This document shows positions 38,576 through 47,683 of a stretch of 64,000 nucleotides of DNA, piece by piece. Each line of letters starts with the position of its first letter. Position 1 is the stretch's first letter. This DNA is from Pseudomonadales bacterium. Lineage in GTDB: Bacteria > Pseudomonadota > Gammaproteobacteria > Pseudomonadales > DC-out160. The notes below the pieces were generated by a model. The model saw nothing but the letters and a program-made list of their open reading frames with translations. It had not been told where the DNA came from and ran no database searches. Location: the NCBI GenBank assembly GCA_019090455.1, contig JAHRWA010000030.1:1-64000 (forward strand), in the 5' to 3' direction. A program made the position numbers and the translations under genes.

Positions 38576-40717
38576 ATGAATATAGTTATCGACCCCTCTA
38601 TCAACTCTGTTAGTCACGCCATCGGGGCGATCACCTATTTCGGCCTTGCTTTCTATTTATTAAAATCTATTAAAGCCAACACATCGGGGCGGCTAATTTT
38701 ATTAGCGGCGCTGATTATGGGGACGTGGAATTTCGTCATTGCCCTTGATTCTTTTTTTATCAACATCGACTTATCCTATTTCAGCAACATCCTTGAAATT
38801 ATTAAAGTGGGCGCATGGATCGCCGTCATCATTCGAATACTTGGTATTCCCAAACAACCCTCGACACTATTGCCTATTTTTAGCGAGCAGAATAATCCAT
38901 TTTATTTAGTTATTTTCACACTCGGTCTGTTTTTAATACTGCTCATCATGGCTGTCACCAAACCACTGCTGCCCGAGAACTCAGCACTATTCAACTTCAA
39001 CGATAATTTCGCGCTAGTGGGTTTCATGTCTCTCTCAATTTGTGGCGCGATGTGGGTGGAACAGATTTTAAGAAACAGCATTGAATCAGCGCTATGGCAT
39101 ATAAAGTTTTTCTGTTTAAGTTTGGCGGCTATTTTCGGCTACGACATCATTTTGTATTCCCACGGTATTTTAGTTTCTGGCATTGACCCACACTTATGGC
39201 AGGCTCGAGGGGTCGTAACGGCTGTACTTGCACCCTTAATCGCATTGGGCACAAGGCGAAACCTAAACCAATCTTCAAATATCAATTTTTCTCACAGTGC
39301 CGTTTTTCATACCGGTACCCTATTAATAATTGGTATCTACTTAATAGTAATGTCCATAGCCGGTTACTATATTCGGATATTTGGCGGCGATTGGGGCTCT
39401 ATCCTGCAAACCCTACTGATTTTTTCCTCTCTAATCGGTTTGATCACTCTCATCTCCTCGGGGTCGATGAGAGCGAAACTCACCGTTTATATCTCGCGGA
39501 ATTTCTTTAGTTATAAATACGATTACCGCAATGAATGGATCAAGCTAACCAATAAACTCTCTCGACCTCACAGCAACCTCTCCTCCTATGAACAAGCCAT
39601 TCGATCTATCGCGGATCTAGTAGAAAGTACAGGTGGAGGTTTATGGTTAGAAGAAAACAAGCACTTTAATTTCTTAGCCAGCGCCAATGTCAAATTGGAA
39701 ACCCCTCCCGACATCAGCCCAGACTCCTCCTTATCATTATTTCTGACAAACCAGGAATGGATCATCGATATCCCTGAATATCGCAGTAATCCCAGCCACT
39801 ATAAAAACTTAATATTAGACCCCTGGTTTATCGATAATAATCGAGCCTGGTTGATCGTACCTCTTATGCTACAGAACCAGTTACTCGGATTCATTTTCTT
39901 AACAGAACCGAGAACAGCAATGCAACTGAATTGGGAAGACACCGATTTACTGAAGGTAGTCGCTCGACAAATTGCAAGCTTTCTGGCCCAAAAAAGAATA
40001 GGAGAAGCTCTTTCTCGTGCGAAACAGTTCGAAGCAGTCAATCAAATGTCGGCCTTTCTCGTTCACGATTTAAAAACTATGATCGCTCAATTGTCTCTCC
40101 TGGTATCCAATGCGGAGAAGCACAAACATAACCCCGTTTTTATCGATGATATGATTAAAACAACAGATCATTCCGTTACAAAGATGAATCATATATTACA
40201 AAAATTGAAAAACAGTAATGGGGAAACTGCCACTGAGGAGTCAAGTGAAACCACCTTAAACGACGCGCCCATGAAATTACAAACAGTGAGTGTTTTAAAA
40301 CTGATACGAGCGGTTCTCAGTACCAAATCACAACACAAGCCCGAACCTTCTTTCACAGACTGTGATCCCAATCTTAGTATTTCAGTAGACCCCGATTTAT
40401 TTTCCAGCGCTTTGGGTCACATATTAAAAAACGCACAAGATGCCACCGATAATGATGGATCAATTCAAATAACAGTTGAAAAATCCGAGCAACAAGTCAG
40501 AATCTTGACCACAGATAATGGGGCAGGCATGGAATCTGATTTCATTAAGAACAACCTTTTCCGCCCTTTCGATAGCACTAAAGGACTTGTGGGCATGGGT
40601 ATCGGCGCCTTTCAAAGCCGAGAGTATTGTCGAAATATGGGAGGTGATTTAACTGTCACCAGTGAGCCCCAAAGAGGAGCTTGCTTCTGCATGACGTTTC
40701 CTGAAGCAAGCGACTAG
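38576..40717 (+). CDS. prsK: PEP-CTERM system sensor kinase PrsK
   Basis: Membrane histidine kinase paired with PrsR. The first 300 residues contain about eight or nine transmembrane helices, a GAF domain follows at about 340-480, and the kinase core carries the H-box FLVHDLKTMIAQLSLL with the phospho-acceptor His497. The N-box ILKNAQDATD, G1 box TDNGAGM and G2 box VGMGIGAFQSREYC complete an active ATP-binding domain. The length of 713 and the H-box wording HDLK are typical of the PrsK family. It follows prsT after 40 bp. The signal sensed by the membrane part is unknown. Confidence 0.93.
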   Translation: MNIVIDPSINSVSHAIGAITYFGLAFYLLKSIKANTSGRLILLAALIMGTWNFVIALDSFFINIDLSYFSNILEIIKVGAWIAVIIRILGIPKQPSTLLPIFSEQNNPFYLVIFTLGLFLILLIMAVTKPLLPENSALFNFNDNFALVGFMSLSICGAMWVEQILRNSIESALWHIKFFCLSLAAIFGYDIILYSHGILVSGIDPHLWQARGVVTAVLAPLIALGTRRNLNQSSNINFSHSAVFHTGTLLIIGIYLIVMSIAGYYIRIFGGDWGSILQTLLIFSSLIGLITLISSGSMRAKLTVYISRNFFSYKYDYRNEWIKLTNKLSRPHSNLSSYEQAIRSIADLVESTGGGLWLEENKHFNFLASANVKLETPPDISPDSSLSLFLTNQEWIIDIPEYRSNPSHYKNLILDPWFIDNNRAWLIVPLMLQNQLLGFIFLTEPRTAMQLNWEDTDLLKVVARQIASFLAQKRIGEALSRAKQFEAVNQMSAFLVHDLKTMIAQLSLLVSNAEKHKHNPVFIDDMIKTTDHSVTKMNHILQKLKNSNGETATEESSETTLNDAPMKLQTVSVLKLIRAVLSTKSQHKPEPSFTDCDPNLSISVDPDLFSSALGHILKNAQDATDNDGSIQITVEKSEQQVRILTTDNGAGMESDFIKNNLFRPFDSTKGLVGMGIGAFQSREYCRNMGGDLTVTSEPQRGACFCMTFPEASD

Positions 40718-40719
40718 TG

Positions 40720-40791
40720 CAACACCTAGAACGATTACAATACCTAGTACGAGTACAATACGAAGTACTAGTAAAACAGGTACAACTAGAG
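40720..40791. repeat. 18-bp tandem repeat, four copies, before prsR
   Basis: Four 18-bp units, beginning CAACACCTAGAACGATTA, start two bases past the prsK stop codon and run toward prsR. The period and copy number equal those of the array before prsT, and the third unit contains the same AGTACTA core, but the rest of the sequence differs. Confidence 0.8.
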
Positions 40792-40882
40792 CCCATTGTG
40801 AACCGGACCAATTTTCCAATTTGAATAAGTCATATCATTAGAACAAATCATCAAATAAAATTTTTTTTGACCGAGGCCAGTT

Positions 40883-42244
40883 TTGAAAGACAAGAACCGA
40901 ACTTTATTAATTGTGGAAGATGACCCTGGATTACAAAGCCAATTACGGTGGTGCTTTGATGAATCTATTACCATAGTCACTGCAGAAGATAAAAAATCAG
41001 CCACTGCTCATATTCGACGAATTGAACCACAGGTCATCACGCTCGATTTAGGGCTACCACCGGACCCAGGTGGCTCCTCCGTGGGGTTTGAAATTCTTCA
41101 AGAAGCAATCACGCTAACACCTAAAGCCAAAATCATTATCATTACTGGTCGCGAAGAAAAAGAACATGCTGTCAGGGCCATTGGGATGGGGGCTTATGAT
41201 TTTTATCAAAAACCTATCGACGGAGATTTATTACGATTTGTAGTAGAACGCGCATTTCGGTTACATGAACTCGAAACTGAAATCACCGCCTATGCCCAAT
41301 CCCAACAAACTGCATTAGGCGGCATTATTGCTTCCAGTGAACAGATGCTAACAGCCTGCAGAACCATTGAGAAAGTGGCACCCACCGATCTCACAACTCT
41401 GATCTTAGGTGATACCGGAACCGGCAAAGAACTCTTTGCGCAGGCTCTTCATACCCATAGTGAGAGAAGCGAAGGCAGCTTCAATGCCATTAACTGTGCT
41501 GCGATTCCCGATGCACTACTGGAAAGCGAATTATTTGGATACGAGAAAGGGGCATTTACAGGCGCGGTAAAACAGAAAATTGGCAAAATTGAAGCCGCTA
41601 ATGGCGGTACACTTTTTCTAGATGAAATCGGCGATATGCCACTGAGCCTTCAAGCTAAACTGCTGCGATTTTTGCAAGAGCGAACGGTGGAACGCTTAGG
41701 CGGGCACAAATCGATACCTGTGGATGTGCGAGTCGTATGCGCAACCCACCGTGATTTGTCAGAGATGATAACAGAAGCCTCCTTTCGTGAAGATTTATTC
41801 TATCGTATCAGCGAAATGACTATCAACGTACCGCCACTACGAGAAAGAGAAGGTGATGCGGTATTACTAGCCCATGCTTTTATGGAGAAATATTGCGAAC
41901 AACACAAGCGACAACTATCTGGCTTTACGGAAGAAGCCATAGCGGCCTTGGAGTCCTACCGTTGGCCAGGTAACGTCAGAGAATTGGAGAACAAGATCAA
42001 ACGAGCCACCATTATGGCCGATGGAAATAAAATTAATGCTCTCGATCTTGAAATAAAATTAGATGAATCGGAAGAAATCGAACCACTTAATTTACGCGAA
42101 GTTCGAGATCGTGCAGAAAAACAAGCCGTTATGAGAGCACTCACCAATAGCAAGAATAATGTCACCCAAGCCGCTAGAATGCTGGGCATTACCCGCCCGA
42201 CACTGTACAACCTGCTAAGTAAATTTAACATCAACGTTGAATAA
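40883..42244 (+). CDS. prsR: PEP-CTERM response regulator PrsR
   Basis: Sigma-54-dependent transcriptional activator that is the cognate regulator of PrsK and switches on PEP-CTERM protein genes. The receiver domain has the acidic pocket VEDD (residues 11-14) and phospho-acceptor Asp55 in ITLDLGLPP. The AAA+ domain has Walker A GDTGTGKE near 176-183 and the RpoN-contact loop GAFTGA at 223-228. A Fis-type HTH ([20 protein letters not shown]) closes the 453-residue protein. It starts at TTG 40883 with GAGG 7 nt upstream. A 165-bp spacer with an 18-bp repeat separates it from prsK, so it may also have its own promoter. Confidence 0.95.
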   Translation: MKDKNRTLLIVEDDPGLQSQLRWCFDESITIVTAEDKKSATAHIRRIEPQVITLDLGLPPDPGGSSVGFEILQEAITLTPKAKIIIITGREEKEHAVRAIGMGAYDFYQKPIDGDLLRFVVERAFRLHELETEITAYAQSQQTALGGIIASSEQMLTACRTIEKVAPTDLTTLILGDTGTGKELFAQALHTHSERSEGSFNAINCAAIPDALLESELFGYEKGAFTGAVKQKIGKIEAANGGTLFLDEIGDMPLSLQAKLLRFLQERTVERLGGHKSIPVDVRVVCATHRDLSEMITEASFREDLFYRISEMTINVPPLREREGDAVLLAHAFMEKYCEQHKRQLSGFTEEAIAALESYRWPGNVRELENKIKRATIMADGNKINALDLEIKLDESEEIEPLNLREVRDRAEKQAVMRALTNSKNNVTQAARMLGITRPTLYNLLSKFNINVE

Positions 42245-42256
42245 TCGACTTTATAC

Positions 42257-42288
42257 ATAATTAGCGACTTGAATAATTAGCGACTTGA
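42257..42288. repeat. 16-bp perfect tandem repeat (2 copies)
   Basis: Two identical, adjacent copies of ATAATTAGCGACTTGA lie between prsR and the MerR-type regulator, and end 16 bp before the latter's start codon. Partial traces of a third copy flank them. Confidence 0.85.
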
Positions 42289-42304
42289 ATAATAGGTAAC
42301 AGCA

Positions 42305-42730
42305 ATGAGCCTCCACCGCATCGGCCAAGTGGCAAAGCACACAGGCGTTAGTATTGAAACATTGCGCTATTACGAAAAACAAGGATTAGTGGATACACCT
42401 AGCCGAACAAATGCCGGCTATCGCCTCTACAGCGAAAAAACTATCCGTCAAATCGAGTTTATTATTAGCGCGAAAAATCTCGGATTTTCGCTTAAGGATA
42501 TCCAAGAACTATTAAATGTACGAGTAGATAAAGAAAGCCACACTTGTGAAGAAGTCAAAACACGAGCAGAGCAAAAACTGGAAGAAATAGATAACCGTAT
42601 TCAGGACCTTACCCGCATTCAACTCGCATTGAAACAAGTTATCAGCACCTGCTCGGGTGGGCCGGAAAGTGCGGAGAAGTGCTCCATTCTCAGCGCTCTT
42701 GAATCCGATTCTTCAGACAGTCATTCTTAA
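42305..42730 (+). CDS. MerR-family metal regulator, ZntR-like
   Basis: Dimeric MerR regulator that would activate a metal-efflux gene by untwisting its promoter. The winged HTH reads IGQVAKHTGVSIETLRYYEK, followed by the dimerisation helix. Metal-site residues are Cys81 in SHTCEEVK, Cys116 and Cys126 in CSGGPESAEKCSIL. This layout follows ZntR, but the second Cys and the His of the E. coli binding loop are Ser and Glu here, so metal specificity (Zn, Cd, Pb or other) is uncertain. AGGT lies 9 nt before the ATG. No efflux pump gene is adjacent, so its target is elsewhere. Confidence 0.85.
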   Translation: MSLHRIGQVAKHTGVSIETLRYYEKQGLVDTPSRTNAGYRLYSEKTIRQIEFIISAKNLGFSLKDIQELLNVRVDKESHTCEEVKTRAEQKLEEIDNRIQDLTRIQLALKQVISTCSGGPESAEKCSILSALESDSSDSHS

Positions 42731-42835
42731 ATGAATTAATCGACACACTCCAGCGACAAGATATTCATTTTAATTAGTCACTTCTAGAAAAACATGCTGT
42801 AATTATTAGGTGGTTATTCATATTCGGACAAATTC

Positions 42836-43126
42836 ATGTACCTAAAACGAAAACTCTACACATTAGCTTGTATGGCGGCTTGGGCCTTTATGATCAAAAA
42901 TGCCTACGTGGTCTTTTGCAATAATATCAGCACCTTGCCATCAACAGGCTTTGATACTGCACAGGCGCTAAACATGATGTACTTGTCCGTTCCCGTTTGG
43001 CTAATACTATTCGTATTCTGGCAAATAAGTCCTGCCAAAGATCCATTTTCAGGAAACGAGAAAATGAACAGAAAGCAGCAGAAGATGATCGACGCCGCAC
43101 TGAAAGAGCAGCCGCCTCGCTTTTAA
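42836..43126 (+). CDS. Small two-TM hypothetical protein
   Basis: A 96-residue protein with two hydrophobic stretches (about residues 8-27 and 46-62), a cytoplasmic-looking charged tail (NEKMNRKQQKMIDAALKEQ) and no recognised family. There is no strong ribosome binding site, but the composition and membrane topology look genuine. It stands alone between a MerR regulator and an HDOD gene, with repeat-bearing spacers on its downstream side. Confidence 0.5.
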   Translation: MYLKRKLYTLACMAAWAFMIKNAYVVFCNNISTLPSTGFDTAQALNMMYLSVPVWLILFVFWQISPAKDPFSGNEKMNRKQQKMIDAALKEQPPRF

Positions 43127-43155
43127 ACTCAAGTCGCCAAGTCACACTATTCTTT

Positions 43156-43218
43156 TTCAGACACAAGCCTCATTCCTTCAGACACAGCCCTTATTCCTGA
43201 AGACACTAATCCCATAAA
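43156..43218. repeat. 21-bp tandem repeat, three copies
   Basis: Three 21-bp units sharing the core AGACAC, the first two matching closely and the third degenerate, lie just past the small membrane-protein gene. Confidence 0.75.
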
Positions 43219-43376
43219 AGTATCAATTAAACTTTTCGTTTATCCGAAATAGCTGACTATTAATGTTACCCACCAAAGCCCTTCGTTCCTCAATGTTCTA
43301 CACTTAATCTATCTGGACGCCATTACATCTAATACTTCTAGCTAAATGGTCTAATACGAAGTTGAAAGGAACTACT

Positions 43377-44234
43377 ATGTCATCCCCTGCACCCGAGATA
43401 GACAACAAACTATTACGTCATTTAGAAAAAGAACTCAGAGGCCGCAACTTCGTTCTACCCTCCTTACCAGACAGCGCGCAGAAAGTAAGGGATGCCATCA
43501 ACAATCCCAATGTCGATTCAAACCAAATAGCTAAAATAATCGGCACCGATCCCGTGCTGTCCGGCCGAGTGATACAAGCAGCCAATAGCCCACTTTTTAG
43601 AGGACTAGATCGTATAGAAGACCTTAGCAATGCGGTTTCCAGATTGGGGTTGACCTGCGTAAGAAATTTAGTGATCAGCCTAACCGTCACCAAACTCTAC
43701 AAAGGCGAAGGCAAAAAGTTTTTAAAAGATAAAATGATTTTTATCTGGGGCCTCAGTATTAAAGTCGCAGCGGTAAGTGAAGTGCTAGCACAAAACTGCA
43801 GAGGAATAGACCCATCAGAAGCAATGCTCGCAGGACTGCTACACAATATAGGCGCCGTGCCCATTCTTGCCAAATGCGCACAAACCAATATTAGCGACAC
43901 CTACACCGACGCCCTCGACGATGCCTTGTTAAAGTTAGAACCTACATTAGGTCAGTGGATCATGGAACAATGGCAATTGCGCGAAGAATTATCATCCGTC
44001 CCAATCAACATCGCTGACATCTATCGCAGCCACGAAGGACCCGCGGATTACTCCGACATCATTCAAGTCGCCAGACTTCACGCCTATCGTGGAACAAAAC
44101 ACCCATTGGCAAAATTAAAGTGGATAGGTATTCCCGCGTTTGAAAAACTGAATCTGACACCAGAAGAAAGCATTGAAGCAATTAAAGAAGCTGACGCAGA
44201 TATTAAAGAAGTGATGCAGATGTTACGTTCTTAA
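43377..44234 (+). CDS. HDOD domain signalling protein
   Basis: HDOD proteins are catalytically degenerate HD-domain proteins that act in signalling, motility or stress pathways, often together with cyclic-di-GMP enzymes. The domain covers most of the 285 residues: the N-terminal VLPSLPDSAQKVRDAINNPN, then the helix LSGRVIQAANSPLF, SRLGLTCVRNLVISL and AMLAGLLHNIGAVPIL. The residues His156-Asn157 replace a true HD pair, consistent with no phosphodiesterase activity. AAAGGA lies 6 nt before ATG 43377, which I prefer over the upstream ATG 43362. No partner domain is attached. Confidence 0.88.
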   Translation: MSSPAPEIDNKLLRHLEKELRGRNFVLPSLPDSAQKVRDAINNPNVDSNQIAKIIGTDPVLSGRVIQAANSPLFRGLDRIEDLSNAVSRLGLTCVRNLVISLTVTKLYKGEGKKFLKDKMIFIWGLSIKVAAVSEVLAQNCRGIDPSEAMLAGLLHNIGAVPILAKCAQTNISDTYTDALDDALLKLEPTLGQWIMEQWQLREELSSVPINIADIYRSHEGPADYSDIIQVARLHAYRGTKHPLAKLKWIGIPAFEKLNLTPEESIEAIKEADADIKEVMQMLRS

Positions 44235-44563
44235 GTGGTAACGACAAATTAGGAGAGGGATTACACCCTTTGCATGATTTGTATTTTCATCATTTTATTA
44301 TTGCACTAACGTTTTATTCAGCCACCTCCCTTTCTAAAGTAATTTCTAGCACCTTGTTTCTGTCGATTGGCAGTTTATCAATGCCACGTCGGAACAAGCA
44401 GCACGATTATTTATTTTCATTTGTCTCAACCACCAATCTCGCCCAATCCACTTTCCCTAGACCGCTGCTGAGCGGGAAGTTATGATTCGAGGCACTGGCC
44501 CACACAAAGTCAATCCGACACTAAAAAGAAAGAAAACCATAACAATGCAAACAGGTAATAAAA
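44235..44563. other. Spacer between HDOD and GST-like genes
   Basis: A 329-bp non-coding stretch. It contains short open frames on the plus strand without ribosome binding sites or protein-like composition, and I see no hairpin or repeat of note. It presumably carries the promoter of the GST-like gene. Confidence 0.4.
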
Positions 44564-45601
44564 ATGTACAAAGGCACTTACACTTTAATTGGTTTGGAAT
44601 TGAGTATGTTTACGCGCAAGCTGGAGGCTCAATTACGGTATCAAAAAATTCCTTATCAATGGCAATTTAAGACCATGGATAAAAGTCAAAACATAGAGCA
44701 ACGATCTGGAACGCGTTTCATACCGTTGTTAGAAACACCCGATGGCTGGATTATCAATGACACAATTTCTATCGGTCCTATGCTGAGTGATCGTTTTCCT
44801 GAAAATACGGTTATACCCAGCAGTCCTAATCAACGAGCATTGTGTTTTATCATCGAAGATTATTACAACCATTGGATGCCACGTCATGCATTACACTCCC
44901 GATGGTGTTATGAGGACAATGTGCTCGATGCGGGAATAAATTTTGGCGCTAACATGGTACTCGGCAAAAGTATTGATGAGGCAAGAACCCCAGAGGAAAA
45001 CAATAAAGCTGAAAAGATGGGAGCATTCATGCGAGACTCCTTTGGCCTTGCAGCTTGTGAAACTCAAGGGGCGGGACCCGACAAGAAAGAGGCGCTGCAA
45101 GCGGACTATCAAGAAATAATGAGTCTACTCAGCGATCATTTTAAACACCATGGTTTTTTGTTGGGTGGCCGAGCCTGTCTAGCCGACTTCGCTTTGGTGG
45201 GGCCTGCTGTAGGTCATTTCCTACAGGACCCGGAACCACGTTCCTGGTTAGGTGAGCATGAACAAATGTTAAAGGATTATGTGGCTCGGGTTTGGAATGG
45301 CAGCAAACCGGATCAGACCTATTTAGCGAATGACGAAATCCCCTCAACGCTTTGGCCTATTCTGGAACACGCTAAGAAAAACTATCATGCCTTTGCATTG
45401 GCGAGTATCGAAGCAGCGGCTGAGGGTAAAAAGTTTTTTGACTTGGATTTAGGACACGGTCAATGTAAGGCACGTTCGATGAAACGTCTCGACAAATCCC
45501 GACTGCATGTTCAAAATGAGATTGAAAATAGTCAATTGAAAGACAATGATCTTAAGAATTCTGGGATATTGGATTTTTATCTCAGAGCACCCATGATATA
45601 G
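44564..45601 (+). CDS. Glutathione S-transferase-like protein
   Basis: A 345-residue protein with a thioredoxin-like N-terminal domain (FTRKLEAQLRYQKIPYQW and the RFIPLLETPDGWIINDTISI segment, which corresponds to the V/I-P-x-L glutathione-binding strand). A C-terminal all-helical domain includes the N-capping box region FLLGGRACLADFALVGPAVG, in which Asp of CLADF is the conserved GST folding residue. The C-terminal 90 residues extend past a normal GST. Substrate is unknown. AGGT lies 8 nt before the ATG. It is convergent with the ABC transporter genes, separated by a hairpin. Confidence 0.8.
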   Translation: MYKGTYTLIGLELSMFTRKLEAQLRYQKIPYQWQFKTMDKSQNIEQRSGTRFIPLLETPDGWIINDTISIGPMLSDRFPENTVIPSSPNQRALCFIIEDYYNHWMPRHALHSRWCYEDNVLDAGINFGANMVLGKSIDEARTPEENNKAEKMGAFMRDSFGLAACETQGAGPDKKEALQADYQEIMSLLSDHFKHHGFLLGGRACLADFALVGPAVGHFLQDPEPRSWLGEHEQMLKDYVARVWNGSKPDQTYLANDEIPSTLWPILEHAKKNYHAFALASIEAAAEGKKFFDLDLGHGQCKARSMKRLDKSRLHVQNEIENSQLKDNDLKNSGILDFYLRAPMI

Positions 45602-45639
45602 AAAGGTAAAAACCTAGAAAAATAAAATAGAGTCTCTGA

Positions 45640-45675
45640 GTGGGCTAACGGCTTATTCCTGCCCGTTACGCCCAC
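45640..45675. terminator. Strong hairpin between convergent genes
   Basis: An inverted repeat with arms GTGGGCTAACGG and CCGTTACGCCCAC (a single bulged C) around an 11-base loop sits between the convergent GST-like gene and the ABC auxiliary gene. There is no T tract on either strand, so if it terminates transcription it may need Rho, or it protects the RNA 3' ends. Confidence 0.5.
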
Positions 45676-45743
45676 CTAAAATTATGTTTGCTTAAAGAGC
45701 TATATTTATTTAAAGAGCTAGGTCATGACAACTAAATTCGCCT

Positions 45744-47672
45744 TTAAACTAGCGATTCTCGTCGGCGTTTTATCAAAGCAAAGCCTAATGCGAACAACGT
45801 TAATATCAAAGGAACAGCAGCAATATTAATGATTTTTAAGCCCGCCCCCAAATCCTTAATATCCTTATTCAATTGATGTTGAACATCACGTAGTTGTTTA
45901 CGAATTTTCGCCTTTTCATCTTGGAATTTAATCAACTCCTGCTCTTGTTCTTCACTCAGAGACAAGATTCCATTTTCCGGTGGCTCTTGCAGCGCCATTA
46001 GTTCCCGTTCCGTTTCCTGTAAACGTAAGCTGAGTTCCTTTTCACTTTTTCTAAACTTTTCCTCAGCGAGGCGTTGAATTTCTTGCACACGCGTAAATGG
46101 ACGTGAAAACTGCCCACGACTTCGTATACCAATGAGATCAGAACTTCCTGAAAGATGCTCCAAACCATTCACGATAAAGTCAGCATTATTAGCCCACGGT
46201 GAAGCAACCCGTTGACCAAAAAAGTCTTGTACCCGCACCCACAAGCGATCAGTCAATATATCGGTATCAGCCACAATGAGCACATTAATCTCGCTCTTCG
46301 ATACCTTAAGATGTGACGTTCCCACGTCCTCTACCTCCTGATCACTATCAACGGGACTCACCTCAGCGTCAGCATCTTCTGTATTCACCTCCTCGACATT
46401 AGGTGCGCCATCGGGAAACGCGGTATTAACAATACCTTTAACACGAGCAGCGACGGCATAACTGTCACCCGTGGGTATAAATCCATCGGCAAGCATTGCC
46501 GGATCTCTCAAGTTATTAAAGAGCGCCAAATCAATGGGCATCGACTCGCTACTGGATTCTATCAATGGGGTAAAATCAGTGGTGGCCCCTTCACGCTGAG
46601 AGAGTATCCCTGCGGTACCCACATTAATAAGTTCAAGTTGGTCCGTCACAACATCACGACCCACAAAATTCGCTGGCCCATATCCTTGCAACCCCAGATG
46701 CCGAATGGATCGGCTCTCTCTACCCATGCCGACGACCATGGCATATTTCGCATCACCTAGAACAGAGTTCTCAGTCAACTCCACCCCCCACTGATCAAAT
46801 AGTTTTTTCAACTCAGATGTTTTGGTCACACTAGGATCACTGGGCATTCCCCCCATGGGAATATCCAATTCCGCATTAGGGTCAACAAATATCATCGCCT
46901 TTCCGCCACGTAAAACAAATTGATCAATCGCATAGAGAGTACGATCAGGCAAATCTTTCGGATGCACTATCATAAGTACATCGATTTCCTTATCGATTTC
47001 TTTGGCGGTTAGATCCACTGTATTGACATCAAACACCCGATCGATTTCGGACATCAACATCCAAGCGGGTGTCGGTTGACGTGAGGCCATATCAAAACCA
47101 CCTTGCATCTGCAAACTTGACATCAAACCGATCACAGTGGATTTTTCATGGCTTAGTCTATAGAGCATTTGACTCAGCTCATACTCCAAGAACTGCTCTT
47201 TGTTTGGCTGGAAAAAACCAATGATTTCTTGACTACCCGCCGCGTTTTTACCGACTAAACCAAAATAGATCTTGTCGCCACTGATCGCGGAAGGCGCTAC
47301 ACCTTGCAAGCCGTATTCCATTGCTTGATCTTCTTCCTCCGAAAAGGGTACGGGATCAATTACGTGCAACGTTATTTTATCGGGTGCCAGCAATTCATAT
47401 TCTTGCAACAACTCCTCAACTCGCTTGGCATAATGACGTAAATCAGGAATTTCTTTGGTTACCTCATTAGAGTAAAAGAAATAAAGCTCAACCGGTTGCT
47501 CCAGCCCTTCTACAATATTTTTCGTTCCCTCTGATACGGTATAAAGTTGATTTTCTGTCAAATCAAAGCGGGCGGTATTCATTACGCCGTTTGAAATTCC
47601 AATCATAACAACGGTAATTATCGCTACCAGCCCCAATCCCACACCAGAAAACAATAGTTTCTTATTCATCAT
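45744..47672 (-). CDS. Gld-type ABC transporter auxiliary protein
   Basis: Third component of an ABC-2 exporter of the GldG type. An N-terminal membrane helix (SGVGLGLVAIITVVMIG) is followed by the family's periplasmic domain, beginning RFDLTENQLYTVSEGTK with the LEQPVELYFFYS segment. A second domain follows (VLMIVHPKDLPDRTLYAIDQ), then a Glu-rich linker, a long coiled coil (about residues 545-610) and a C-terminal helix. GGAG precedes the paired ATG codons at 47672/47669. It follows the permease gene by 11 bp. The set resembles gliding-motility GldAFG but is widespread in non-gliding proteobacteria, so substrate and function are open. Confidence 0.85.
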   Translation of the reverse strand: MMNKKLLFSGVGLGLVAIITVVMIGISNGVMNTARFDLTENQLYTVSEGTKNIVEGLEQPVELYFFYSNEVTKEIPDLRHYAKRVEELLQEYELLAPDKITLHVIDPVPFSEEEDQAMEYGLQGVAPSAISGDKIYFGLVGKNAAGSQEIIGFFQPNKEQFLEYELSQMLYRLSHEKSTVIGLMSSLQMQGGFDMASRQPTPAWMLMSEIDRVFDVNTVDLTAKEIDKEIDVLMIVHPKDLPDRTLYAIDQFVLRGGKAMIFVDPNAELDIPMGGMPSDPSVTKTSELKKLFDQWGVELTENSVLGDAKYAMVVGMGRESRSIRHLGLQGYGPANFVGRDVVTDQLELINVGTAGILSQREGATTDFTPLIESSSESMPIDLALFNNLRDPAMLADGFIPTGDSYAVAARVKGIVNTAFPDGAPNVEEVNTEDADAEVSPVDSDQEVEDVGTSHLKVSKSEINVLIVADTDILTDRLWVRVQDFFGQRVASPWANNADFIVNGLEHLSGSSDLIGIRSRGQFSRPFTRVQEIQRLAEEKFRKSEKELSLRLQETERELMALQEPPENGILSLSEEQEQELIKFQDEKAKIRKQLRDVQHQLNKDIKDLGAGLKIINIAAVPLILTLFALGFALIKRRRESLV

Positions 47673-47683
47673 TTCTACTCCGC

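Noticed and set aside
44270-44670. Two short plus-strand frames between the HDOD and GST-like genes
   Set aside because: Composition is not protein-like, starts lack ribosome binding sites and the second overlaps the GST-like gene.
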